A DNA stretch of 21,725 nt from IMG/VR virus record IMGVR_UViG_3300030117_000955, positions 1 through 21,725 of that record; one strand, 5' to 3'. Position numbers and translations under genes: made by a program. Positions 1 through 7,675 of this stretch are shown piece after piece (position 1 is the stretch's first letter; each line of letters begins with the position of its first letter). The notes under the pieces were generated by a model. It made no database searches. It was not told the origin of the DNA and was given only the letters and a program-made list of their open reading frames with translations. The stretch comes from a virus.

Positions 1-18
1 TTGCTCTAGGATAACATC

Positions 19-369
19 ATGGCTAATACCTTTAAAGTAAAAACAAATGCTGCTATGCCAGCCTCCGCTGGTACGCCTCTGACTCTTTACACGTGCCCCG
101 GCTCGACCACTTCGGTTGTGCTGGGTTTAATTTTGTGTAACGTCGGAACAGCACAGCACACTGTGGACGTTCAACTAGTGTCTGATACCAGTGACACAGA
201 AACAAACGAAACAGTTAAGCTGGCAGAAAACATACCGATCCCTGCAGGAAGCTCTCTAGAACTTTTATCAGGTGGTAAAGTTGTGCTGCAGGCTACAGAC
301 GTTTTAAAAATTGACGCAGATACGGCGGCAAAGATTGACGCGACACTGAGTATTATGGAGATCACCTGA
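19..369 (+). CDS. Small beta-rich virion-associated protein (putative)
   Basis: This 116-aa protein has no signal peptide or membrane segment. It is rich in Thr, Val, Ala and Asp with alternating hydrophobic residues, which suggests a beta-sandwich. Residues 1-20 (MANTFKVKTNAAMPASAGTP) resemble the start of small structural proteins that I associate with marine phage tail modules. The start is supported by an AGGA about 7 bases upstream. Its stop overlaps the next start (TGATG at 367-371), so it is probably translationally coupled to the S74 fibre gene. A role in the tail or head decoration is inferred from position and composition only. I do not recognise a named family. Confidence 0.7.
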   Translation: MANTFKVKTNAAMPASAGTPLTLYTCPGSTTSVVLGLILCNVGTAQHTVDVQLVSDTSDTETNETVKLAENIPIPAGSSLELLSGGKVVLQATDVLKIDADTAAKIDATLSIMEIT

Positions 370-1562
370 TGCCCTATGTAGGTATAAAAGCAACTAATGT
401 GGTTGATAACGCTGAGTCTCAATCTCTTACCGTTAGTAAAGATCTCACTGTTGGTGGCAAAGTCACTGGCGACCTTACAATCGAAGACGATCTGAAGCTA
501 ACAAGCGACAACGCACAAATATCTTTTGGTGCTGACAGTGACGTTACGCTTACACATAACCCTGACGCTGGTTTACTGCTTAAAAATACAAATACGGCAG
601 ACGGAAACCCAGCAAAATTAATTCTCCAAACAGGTGAGACTGCCGTTGAAGCAAATGATGTTTTAGGTCGAATAGATTTTCAAGCTCCCGATGAGGCGAC
701 AGGGACAGATGCTGTAGCAGTTGGGGCAAATATAAGAGCAGTTGCAGAAAGTGATTTTACTGCAAGTGCAAATGCAACAACTTTGGAATTTAGAACTGGG
801 TCTTCAGGCACTCTTTCTAACAGGCTTGTCGTAAAGTCAGACGGCAAAATTGGCATCGGCACTAGTTCGCCAAGCAGTATATTACATCTGTCTGCTTCAG
901 ATGACCCGATTATTACTTTGACAGATACGGGCGCTAGTGCTTCAGCAGACATCACAGGATCTAATGGTAATCTTCGGCTAAACAGTCAAACTGCCACTAT
1001 TTTTGACATGGCTGACAGCGAAATCGGCAGGTTTGATTCGTCAGGCAACTTCTTTCTTGGTATGACCAGTGGCAGTCCAAGCAGCAGTGTATTTGGATAT
1101 AAACTTGCCGCAACTGGAGCCTTACAAAATGCAAGAAATACAGGCGGCACTGGAGCCGTTTTAAAAAGTTTTGGCAATGCTGGCGAGTTCAGAGTCTTGG
1201 GTGATGGTGACGCTCAAAATACAAATAATAGTTACACTGGACTATCTGATGAAAAACTCAAAGAAAATATATCTGATGCTTTGTCTCAATGGGATGATAT
1301 TAAAGCAGTTCGGGTAAGAAAATACAGTCTTAAAGAAAGAAACTTAGACGCGGCTGATAGTCTTGGTGTAATAGCTCAAGAGCTTGAAGCATCTGGCATG
1401 AATGGTTTAGTAAAAGAAGTAGAAGAAGATGAAGATAGCAAAGAAACAGTAAAAACTGTTAAGTATTCTATTTTGTATATGAAAGCTGTAAAAGCCCTGC
1501 AAGAAGCGATGGCTCGTATTGAAACATTAGAAACTAAAGTAGCTGCACTAGAGGCTGAATAA
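369..1562 (+). CDS. Tail fibre/spike protein with C-terminal peptidase S74 intramolecular chaperone
   Basis: This 397-aa fibre has an N-terminal repetitive beta-rich shaft (for example SLTVSKDLTVGGKVTGDLTI at about 18-37) and a GIGTSSP motif near residue 163, common in phage fibres. The C-terminus is a peptidase S74 chaperone starting at LSDEKLKENI. Ser293 and Lys298 have the five-residue spacing of the Ser-Lys dyad known from endosialidase chaperones. That domain trimerises the fibre and then cuts itself off just before the Ser. It ends in a coiled coil (about 371-397, MKAVKAL through VAALEAE). The predicted mature fibre is therefore residues 1-292. A GGAG lies about 8 bases before the ATG. 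The gene is coupled to both neighbours by one-base overlaps. Confidence 0.9.
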   Translation: MPYVGIKATNVVDNAESQSLTVSKDLTVGGKVTGDLTIEDDLKLTSDNAQISFGADSDVTLTHNPDAGLLLKNTNTADGNPAKLILQTGETAVEANDVLGRIDFQAPDEATGTDAVAVGANIRAVAESDFTASANATTLEFRTGSSGTLSNRLVVKSDGKIGIGTSSPSSILHLSASDDPIITLTDTGASASADITGSNGNLRLNSQTATIFDMADSEIGRFDSSGNFFLGMTSGSPSSSVFGYKLAATGALQNARNTGGTGAVLKSFGNAGEFRVLGDGDAQNTNNSYTGLSDEKLKENISDALSQWDDIKAVRVRKYSLKERNLDAADSLGVIAQELEASGMNGLVKEVEEDEDSKETVKTVKYSILYMKAVKALQEAMARIETLETKVAALEAE

Positions 1563-2683
1563 TGGCAAGCAAAGCAAGACAGTTAGCACAATCCGCAAGC
1601 GCACCGGAAGGTCGGAAGAATATTGTGACCAACGGTGCGATGAACGTGGCACAACGCTCAATTTCAGTGGCAGGCATTGGTGCATCGGCTGGTTATTTTA
1701 CAGTTGATAGATTCAATATAAATGCCAATGGAACAAGTGGTCGTTTAGCCATGACACAAACTGCTGATGGCCCTTCTGGTTTTGCTAACTGTATTCAACT
1801 TGACTGCACAACAGCAGATACTGATATGGATGGAAATAAGTTTATAATTCTTGAACAGAGATTTGAGGGTCAAGACTTACAGAGATTTATGAAAGGAACT
1901 AGCGATGCTAAAGAGTATGCAGTTTCTTTCTATGTAAAAGGCAATGCTTCAGCAACCTATATTGCCGAGTTATTTGATACTGACAACAGCAGACAAGCAT
2001 CAAAAACTTTTTCGGTAACAACTAGTTGGACAAGGGTTGAATTAACTTTTCCAGCAGATACGACAGGCGCATTTGATGATGACAATGCTCAAAGTTTGAA
2101 CCTACATTTATTTCTTGTTTCCGGCACTACTTACACCAGCGGCACTCTTAGCCAAACGTGGACAAGTAATAGTGGCAACAACGCAAACAGAGCCGTAGGT
2201 GGTGGTAATTTTTTCAGCAGTACAGACAACACATTTTTTATTACAGGTGTTCAACTCGAAGTTGGCTCTGTAGCCACTGAGTTTGAGCATCGTAGTTACG
2301 CTGAAGAGTTAGCCTTGTGCCAGAGGTATTACCAAAAGTTTGAAGGCACAACATCAAACTATGAAAGTATCACTGTTGGCTACAATCAGGGAACTGGCAA
2401 CCATGTGGGGGTTCTTTATACAAACGTCCCTATGCGTTCAACTGGAATAGCTCTTGAAACGACTGGCACTGCTAGTGATTATGTTATTTTGCATCAAGCT
2501 ACCGTTCAAAATTTAACGTCTGTGCCTGTGCTTTATGCGTATGCGTCTATTCCCCAAAATGATGAAATTATAAATGTTACACTTACAGGAACTACTGGTT
2601 CTGGTTTGACTGCTCAAGGCGGTTCTATTTTATCTTTTACTAACTCTGCTGGCAAAACCCTAGCAATAGAGGACGAATTATGA
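1562..2683 (+). CDS. Tail protein with N-terminal CBM-like module (putative receptor binding)
   Basis: This 373-aa protein begins MASKARQLAQ and then NIVTNGAMNVAQRS and YFTVDRF, a layout seen in phage tail proteins that carry a carbohydrate-binding-module-like jelly roll. The stretch FFITGVQLEVG, followed by EFEHRSYAEELALCQRYYQKF at about residues 225-258, is very common in tail proteins of marine and other phages and marks the end of the jelly roll. The last ~110 residues look like a separate beta-rich tip. A GAGG lies about 7 bases upstream of the ATG, which overlaps the stop of the S74 fibre gene. Host surface glycan binding is inferred from the module type. No enzyme motif is visible. Confidence 0.8.
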   Translation: MASKARQLAQSASAPEGRKNIVTNGAMNVAQRSISVAGIGASAGYFTVDRFNINANGTSGRLAMTQTADGPSGFANCIQLDCTTADTDMDGNKFIILEQRFEGQDLQRFMKGTSDAKEYAVSFYVKGNASATYIAELFDTDNSRQASKTFSVTTSWTRVELTFPADTTGAFDDDNAQSLNLHLFLVSGTTYTSGTLSQTWTSNSGNNANRAVGGGNFFSSTDNTFFITGVQLEVGSVATEFEHRSYAEELALCQRYYQKFEGTTSNYESITVGYNQGTGNHVGVLYTNVPMRSTGIALETTGTASDYVILHQATVQNLTSVPVLYAYASIPQNDEIINVTLTGTTGSGLTAQGGSILSFTNSAGKTLAIEDEL

Positions 2684-2871
2684 CGGAAACAACTTACAAC
2701 ATAACATCTGCAAAATATGTAAAAAACCCTGTAACAGATGAGAACGTAGCAATACAAGCAGTTGTTGATGGTCGGCACTTGTCTTTTATGATGGTAGACA
2801 ACGGTAAGTATTGGGAGGCCGTGAAAGAGCAAGTAGCGGCTGGCACGTTAACAATACAGGACGCAGACTGA
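2680..2871 (+). CDS. Small conserved tail-module protein
   Basis: This 63-aa protein overlaps the previous gene by four bases (ATGA) and has a GAGGA about 6 bases upstream of the ATG. Its core IQAVVDGRHLSFMMVDNGKY and its ending, a helix followed by TIQDAD, match a pattern I know from short proteins in marine phage tail regions. Their function is not established. It could be a fibre chaperone or connector because it lies between two tail genes, but that is inference. There is no membrane segment and no cysteine. Confidence 0.7.
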   Translation: MTETTYNITSAKYVKNPVTDENVAIQAVVDGRHLSFMMVDNGKYWEAVKEQVAAGTLTIQDAD

Positions 2872-3953
2872 TGGCATACATAGGCAAAGAACCGGGTAGT
2901 GGTCTTCGAGGCAGGTTTGTCTACACAGCCACAGCAGGACAGACCAGCTTCACTGGATCTGACAGTCTTGGACGCACCCTGACATACACAGATTCCGAAT
3001 ACACGGATGTGTTTCTCAACGGCGTTAAGCTAGACAAGACAGACTACACCGCTACCAGCGGCACAAGCATTGTGCTGGACAGTGGTGCTTCCGCAGATGA
3101 CACGCTAGAGATACTGGCGTTTGACACGTTTGGGTTGTTCTCCGGTGAGTTTGCACAGGACGTTTCGGTATCTGGAGACTTAACGGTTGATGGCACAACT
3201 TTGGCTGTTGATAGCGCAAACAATGCTGTTGGCATACTTACTACATCACCAACAAACGCATCTCTTGACGTTGCGGGTCGTGGTCGTTTTTTACAGGACG
3301 CTGCAGCAACTACAGGCGCAATTATTTTGCGTGAAAGCTCTGGTGGTGTTGGTGGTCATCTTCAATTTGTAACCAACGACAACTCTGGTCAGCGTGGGTT
3401 TATTGCCTCTAATAGTTCTAGCGATATTCTATTTGGTTCAAGCGCAGAGCGTTTGAGGATGCTATCGGCTGGTGGCCTAACCTTCAACGGCGACACCGCC
3501 GCCGCCAATGCGCTGGATGATTACGAAGAGGGAACGTGGACACCTATTTTTACTGGGTCATCATCTAATCCGTCTGTAACTTATGATATTCAAACTGGAC
3601 ATTATAGAAAAATAGGGGGGCTTGTTCACGCCTCATTTAATTTAAGAACTGATGCCGTAGCATCTGCTGGTTCAGGTAGTTTATTTATAAGTGGGCTACC
3701 TTTTGCTGGAACCACAGCCAGCAACACACACTATAGCGGTAGTATTGGATATAGCGCATCTTTTGCATCTAGTTCACGGATGCCACAAACTGTACACATT
3801 GGTTCAAATGGAACAGTAATAGTTTTAATTGGTAATAGTGACAGTGATGACGCTAATTCTGGTTTATCGACAGCAGTTACAACTTCAGCTTTAGTAGATG
3901 CAGCAAATAGCAATTATGTAATTGGTCAAATGACTTATCCCACAGACGCATAG
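2871..3953 (+). CDS. Mosaic tail fibre protein
   Basis: The 360-aa product starts MAYIGKEPGSGLRG at the ATG that shares one base with the preceding TGA. The same frame is open further upstream through a TTG at 2811, but that would overlap the 63-aa gene and has no support. Residues ~1-95 form the GRFVYTATAGQTSFTG / YTDSEYTDVFLNGVKL module often found at the N-terminus of marine phage fibres, which probably attaches to the tail. A short shaft (SVSGDLTVDGTTL) follows. The joint motif LDDYEEGTWTP at residues 215-225 links to a variable C-terminal domain that probably touches the host. The N-module and the joint are GC-rich, while the C-terminal domain is AT-rich. There is no S74 domain. Confidence 0.85.
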   Translation: MAYIGKEPGSGLRGRFVYTATAGQTSFTGSDSLGRTLTYTDSEYTDVFLNGVKLDKTDYTATSGTSIVLDSGASADDTLEILAFDTFGLFSGEFAQDVSVSGDLTVDGTTLAVDSANNAVGILTTSPTNASLDVAGRGRFLQDAAATTGAIILRESSGGVGGHLQFVTNDNSGQRGFIASNSSSDILFGSSAERLRMLSAGGLTFNGDTAAANALDDYEEGTWTPIFTGSSSNPSVTYDIQTGHYRKIGGLVHASFNLRTDAVASAGSGSLFISGLPFAGTTASNTHYSGSIGYSASFASSSRMPQTVHIGSNGTVIVLIGNSDSDDANSGLSTAVTTSALVDAANSNYVIGQMTYPTDA

Positions 3954-3962
3954 GAGCGTAAA

Positions 3963-4247
3963 ATGGCTTTAACAAAAGAAACAGAATATGACTGCGAGGT
4001 ACGGGGGCCGTACAAAAACGTCCAAGTTCGCACAGCGACAATCGTGAAGGATGATGGTGCAGAAATCAGCCGCAACTATCACCGCCACGTTTTGCAATGC
4101 CGCACCAAGTCTGGTGACACTTGGGGTGACACAGACATTTCAGGCGAAGACGCAACCGTACAGGCTGTATGCAATGCAGTGTGGACGAATAGTGTTAAAT
4201 CAGCTTATGAAACATTCATGGATAACCAACCAAGTGTAGGCGGCTAG
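3963..4247 (+). CDS. Conserved hypothetical phage protein
   Basis: This 94-aa protein starts after a clear TAGGAGCGTAAA ribosome binding site, making its start one of the best supported in the window. MALTKETEYDCEVRGPYKNV, QVRTATIVKDDGAEISRNYH and AVCNAVWTNSVKSAYE follow a layout I recognise from short proteins just downstream of fibre genes in many marine phages. Their role is unknown. It has two internal Cys (C16 ECEV-type and C86-class positions are not conserved motifs), no membrane segment and no catalytic signature. It may be a minor structural or assembly factor. Confidence 0.7.
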   Translation: MALTKETEYDCEVRGPYKNVQVRTATIVKDDGAEISRNYHRHVLQCRTKSGDTWGDTDISGEDATVQAVCNAVWTNSVKSAYETFMDNQPSVGG

Positions 4248-4249
4248 TA

Positions 4250-4471
4250 ATGGACGCTTCAATCATCATAGACACTCTTCTAGGTATCGTCCTTGTTGGC
4301 ACCGGGTATTTTCTCACCTCTTTGTCAGCAGAGGTAAAGCGTATCGACATCTTGTTGAACCGCACCCGCGAGGATTTTGCCACCAAAAAAGAACTACAAG
4401 ATAACATGGACAGAGTGATGGAAGCTCTCCACAGAGTAGAGGATAAGCTAGATCGAGCTTTAAGCAAGTAA
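4250..4471 (+). CDS. Small membrane protein, holin-like (putative)
   Basis: The 73-aa protein has one N-terminal hydrophobic segment (about residues 4-24, IIIDTLLGIVLVGTGYFL) followed by a charged, helical, probably coiled-coil tail ending in RVEDKLDRALSK. This topology is shared by small phage holins and holin-like or ejection-associated proteins near tail genes. The next gene also encodes a single-segment membrane protein, and the two could work together. No endolysin or second spanin component is visible in the window, so a lysis role is only an inference. The gene lies two bases after the previous stop. Confidence 0.6.
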   Translation: MDASIIIDTLLGIVLVGTGYFLTSLSAEVKRIDILLNRTREDFATKKELQDNMDRVMEALHRVEDKLDRALSK

Positions 4472-4472
4472 C

Positions 4473-4943
4473 ATGGAACCGATAACGACTGCATTAACAG
4501 GTTTGGCTCTGGTTCAAAAAAGTGTGGGCTTTATTAAGTCTAATATTGCTACAGCAAACGACATCAAAGATATTGCAGATGCCATTGACGGACTTTTTGC
4601 AGGAGAGAAACAAGTGCAACAAGAGCGTTTCGGCAGCAAAAGTCTGATAGGGCAAACAAAGGATGTTGCCAGCAGTGTTATTGACTCTAAACTAGCGCAG
4701 GAACAGTTGGAAGAGATAAGTATTTTGATTGACAATCGTTTTGGATACGGCACGTGGAGACAGATCGTCAACGAACGTGCCAAACGCTTGCAAGAAGAGA
4801 AAGAGCGTATTCGAGAACAAAACCGCGAGAAGCGAAGAAGAAAAGAAGAGATGGCTGAAATTTTTAAAATCGTCGGATTTACTGCTCTTGGTATTACAAC
4901 GATTTTATTTATAGCAACTATTTGGTATTTAAGGTATGGTTGA
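4473..4943 (+). CDS. Membrane-anchored coiled-coil protein of unknown function
   Basis: This 156-aa protein has a helical N-terminal half, a strongly basic helix at about 100-127 (RAKRLQEEKERIREQNREKR and on) and a single C-terminal transmembrane segment at about 133-152. The tail-anchored layout with a basic stalk suggests it sits on the inner membrane with the stalk in the cytoplasm. Similar proteins next to a short holin-like gene occur in other marine phages, with unknown role. The start lies one base after the previous stop. Its end overlaps the next gene by eight bases. A lysis or DNA-ejection role is possible but not shown. Confidence 0.6.
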   Translation: MEPITTALTGLALVQKSVGFIKSNIATANDIKDIADAIDGLFAGEKQVQQERFGSKSLIGQTKDVASSVIDSKLAQEQLEEISILIDNRFGYGTWRQIVNERAKRLQEEKERIREQNREKRRRKEEMAEIFKIVGFTALGITTILFIATIWYLRYG

Positions 4944-6516
4944 ATCAACAAATATCACTGACTACACTCAGTATGAGGAAGGATTTAGACAGTACCAACA
5001 ACAAAATCCATTACCAAAAGACCAATTCTATATGACTGTGATGGAAACATTTCCGGGAGGTTTTACTACTTCTAACAGCGGTGAATCTGGTCAATTTAGA
5101 GACTACTTAAAAAGTATAGGCGTTCCATTACCAAATAATGCACCTACCCCAATACCTGAAGGAACGAAACAAAACGTGTCACAAGCAAAAAACATAAAAG
5201 ACTCAAGAGAACAAGCAGCAGGTTTAAAACCGGGAGTTACTCCTGCTCTACCTGAGGGCACCGCTATTGATCCTAAAGATATTCTTGTAACTCCAGAAAC
5301 GCTGGTGTCAAAACAAAGACCTGACTTAGAAAAAAGTACATTACAGGCAGAAGTAGTAGATCCTGAAACCATAGTAGATGTTGCACCTCCCTTAGTAAAA
5401 GCTGCAGAAAAGTACACGGCACAAACTATAGATGACACTCCTGTAGGAATTGCTGCTCAAGGTAAATTATCTTCAGAAGCAATCATAGGAGATATACAAG
5501 GTTCCGTATCTCAAGACTCCCTAGCACAGGCTGCAACAGGAGAACTTGACGAGAGGGCAACTGTAAGATACCAGATAGGTGAATTATTTAAGTCCTTTGA
5601 GGAGGGCAAAGAACCTCCTGCATGGGCTAGTCCTGCCATTCGTGCAGTAACAGCCCAAATGCAAGCAAGAGGGCTTGGTTCCTCTTCTATGGCGGCTGCA
5701 GCCATAACACAGGCGATAACGGAAGCAGGCATACCGATTGCTAAAGCAGATGCAGATAAGTATTCACAGATACAACTTGTAAATTTAAACAATCAACAAC
5801 AAGCTGTGCTACAAAATGCTGCTACTTTTGCAGCTATGGACAAAGCAAATCTAGATGCTAGGATGCAGGCAGCAGTAAATAATGCTAAAGCTTTCTTGTC
5901 TATAGATTTACAAAATTTACAAAACCAACAAAAAATATACGAGCTAGATTACAGCGGAAAGTTACAAGCTTTGTTTAAAGATGCTGCTGCCGAAAATGCG
6001 GCTCGTCAATTTAACGCTGAGTCTCAAACACAAGTCAACCAGTTTTATGATACTCTTAGCACTAGCTTAGAAGAGGCAAACACTTCCCGTCGTTTAGCAA
6101 ATGAACAATTTAATGTATCTGCAAAAAATGCTGTTAATCAGTATGTACAGTCTTTGAATGATGATAGAGAACGGTTTAACATAAGTTTAGCTCAACAGAT
6201 AGATCAATCAAACGTGCAGTGGAGAAGAGATACCACGACGGCAAACACAGCCGCTGATAATGAAGCTGAGAGAATAAATGCACAGAATTTGTTAAACTTA
6301 ACTCAGCAAGCACAAAGTCAATTATGGCAAAAGTACAGAGATGACGCAGCATGGGCTTTGCAGTACGCAAATTCAAAAGAAATGAGAGCGCATCAAATTG
6401 CTTTGTTGGCTATGGAACAAGCGGGTAATGCGTCTATGTTTGAAGATCAAATGGAGTATGACGCTATATCTACGTTAGGCACAGGCTTGATGATAAAAGT
6501 GTTAGGTCTCGGATAG
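4936..6516 (+). CDS. Putative internal virion protein (helical, Ala/Gln-rich)
   Basis: The 526-aa product has a Pro/Thr-rich N-terminal half without obvious domains. Residues ~210-520 form a long Ala/Gln/Asn-rich helical region (AAAAITQAITEAGIPIAKAD, then many Q/N-rich heptads) with a short hydrophobic C-terminus. Long helical, low-cysteine proteins at this position, after the fibres and before very large genes, are typical of the internal core or ejection proteins of T7-like phages. No catalytic motif is visible. The ATG overlaps the upstream stop by eight bases, and the AAGG directly before it is too close to be a good binding site, so translational coupling is likely. Confidence 0.65.
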   Translation: MVESTNITDYTQYEEGFRQYQQQNPLPKDQFYMTVMETFPGGFTTSNSGESGQFRDYLKSIGVPLPNNAPTPIPEGTKQNVSQAKNIKDSREQAAGLKPGVTPALPEGTAIDPKDILVTPETLVSKQRPDLEKSTLQAEVVDPETIVDVAPPLVKAAEKYTAQTIDDTPVGIAAQGKLSSEAIIGDIQGSVSQDSLAQAATGELDERATVRYQIGELFKSFEEGKEPPAWASPAIRAVTAQMQARGLGSSSMAAAAITQAITEAGIPIAKADADKYSQIQLVNLNNQQQAVLQNAATFAAMDKANLDARMQAAVNNAKAFLSIDLQNLQNQQKIYELDYSGKLQALFKDAAAENAARQFNAESQTQVNQFYDTLSTSLEEANTSRRLANEQFNVSAKNAVNQYVQSLNDDRERFNISLAQQIDQSNVQWRRDTTTANTAADNEAERINAQNLLNLTQQAQSQLWQKYRDDAAWALQYANSKEMRAHQIALLAMEQAGNASMFEDQMEYDAISTLGTGLMIKVLGLG

Positions 6517-6526
6517 GAAAATAAAA

Positions 6527-7048
6527 ATGGAATTTTTAGAAAACTTAGGTAAACAAGTTTATAGCGGAGTTTCTACAGTAGGAGAGTACATATCAGACAC
6601 CTACGATTCTGCTGTAAATTTTTTGTTTGGATCTAGTGGTTCAGGTTCAGAAACTAGTCTTGGAACCAGTATTAAACAGGGATTTATTAGTGGAATTACA
6701 CAAGATCTTATGTCCAGCCCAAGAGCTATAGGTCAAATTGGTGCGAAACCAACAAGAACTAACACTCAGGCTAGAAGTGATCTTGACACTGGTTTGACCC
6801 AACGAACACAAAATCCAAGACCTACCCTCTCCCCAATATCTCAACAGGCTCTAGTCAACATCTATAACAGAAATAATTTTACGATTGCAAAACAGTTTCA
6901 ATTAGCAGGAAACCGTGTAAAACCTACACTTAGAGCAGCATCGCCGCCTCCTCAGAATCGCGCTGTTAAAAACATTCGCACTCCCGGAGCAATTAAAACT
7001 AGCCGACGACGCGCCTATCAACCCAACATTTATAAAGATGAAAACTAA
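6527..7048 (+). CDS. Uncharacterised virion-module protein
   Basis: This 173-aa protein has an N-terminal helical, mildly hydrophobic segment (MEFLENLGKQVYSGVSTVGE), a Gly/Ser linker near 36-42 and a disordered, basic C-terminal half rich in Arg, Pro, Asn and Thr, ending in a very basic stretch (KTSRRRAYQPNIYKDEN). I do not recognise a family. The basic tail could contact packaged DNA, which would fit the internal-virion gene block around it, but this is inference. The ribosome binding site is AGGA about 9 bases before the ATG. Its stop shares one base with the next ATG (TAATG). Confidence 0.6.
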   Translation: MEFLENLGKQVYSGVSTVGEYISDTYDSAVNFLFGSSGSGSETSLGTSIKQGFISGITQDLMSSPRAIGQIGAKPTRTNTQARSDLDTGLTQRTQNPRPTLSPISQQALVNIYNRNNFTIAKQFQLAGNRVKPTLRAASPPPQNRAVKNIRTPGAIKTSRRRAYQPNIYKDEN

Positions 7049-7671
7049 TGCTTGAGAAAAAACAAGATCGTTTTATTGAAAGCGCAGGGTATGACCCGAT
7101 GATGCGCCCACCTCCGGGGCACAGCCTAACTTTGCCGCCGGGTAATCAGCCTTACGAACAACCCCCAAAGTTTAGTAAATCGTCTGACTTCATAGAACAT
7201 ATTTTTGATAAGTTTCAAATTCCAGAGAACGAAGCTGAACTAATGAACAGTTTAGCTGTAGGTATAAGCTTGCAAGAAATAGTTCAAGCAATAGGTCTAG
7301 GGGCTTTTACCACTGGGCTTGCTAACCCTGATGTTGTTGAAAATTCTAAACCAGAAATATTTGTTAACTTACTCTCACAAGCTATGGATCTTTTTGATAT
7401 TCAAGAGGATAGCCCCATACCATTTAAACTTTTTGCTACTCCCTCTGGTTTAGCAGAAGAAGAACAAACTATGGATGATCTAACCGCAATACAGATGGCT
7501 AAGAAAAGAAATCCTAGAGGATATGCTGTTTTTGAAGAAAATCAAAAGGCAGAGCAACAAGAAAGAGATATGCAAATGGTGGAGCAAATGGCTCAAGATC
7601 TAGATCAGTACAAAACTGAAACCAAAAAATCAGGAGGCTTTTTAGATGTAGAAAGCCCGGAAGAGGCGTAA
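7048..7671 (+). CDS. Conserved structural-type protein with PGxSLT/PYExPP motif
   Basis: The 207-aa protein carries RPPPGHSLTLPPGNQPYEQPP at residues ~20-40 (PGHSLT and PYEQPP are the key parts), followed by a compact helical domain (IEHIFDKFQIPENEAELMNS to GLANPDVVE). I associate this PG-S-L-T / P-Y-E-P-P layout with conserved virion proteins of several marine phage groups, whose role is not known. The C-terminal third is acidic and helical (QKAEQQERDMQMVEQMAQDL). No good ribosome binding site is visible, and the TAATG junction suggests reinitiation from the 173-aa gene. Function beyond a likely virion role cannot be stated. Confidence 0.6.
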   Translation: MLEKKQDRFIESAGYDPMMRPPPGHSLTLPPGNQPYEQPPKFSKSSDFIEHIFDKFQIPENEAELMNSLAVGISLQEIVQAIGLGAFTTGLANPDVVENSKPEIFVNLLSQAMDLFDIQEDSPIPFKLFATPSGLAEEEQTMDDLTAIQMAKKRNPRGYAVFEENQKAEQQERDMQMVEQMAQDLDQYKTETKKSGGFLDVESPEEA

Positions 7672-7675
7672 CACT

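Noticed and set aside
1-18. Possible end of an upstream gene (TTG CTC TAG)
   Set aside because: Only two codons before the stop are visible, so no gene can be claimed.
2811-2870. A 20-residue N-terminal extension of the mosaic fibre, from a TTG
   Set aside because: It lies within the 63-aa gene, and the ATG at 2871 begins a known-looking MAYIGKEPG module with an AGGA upstream.
4514-4951. 145-codon minus-strand frame opposite the membrane-anchored coiled-coil gene
   Set aside because: It is antisense to a coupled gene in the late operon, with shadow-like composition.
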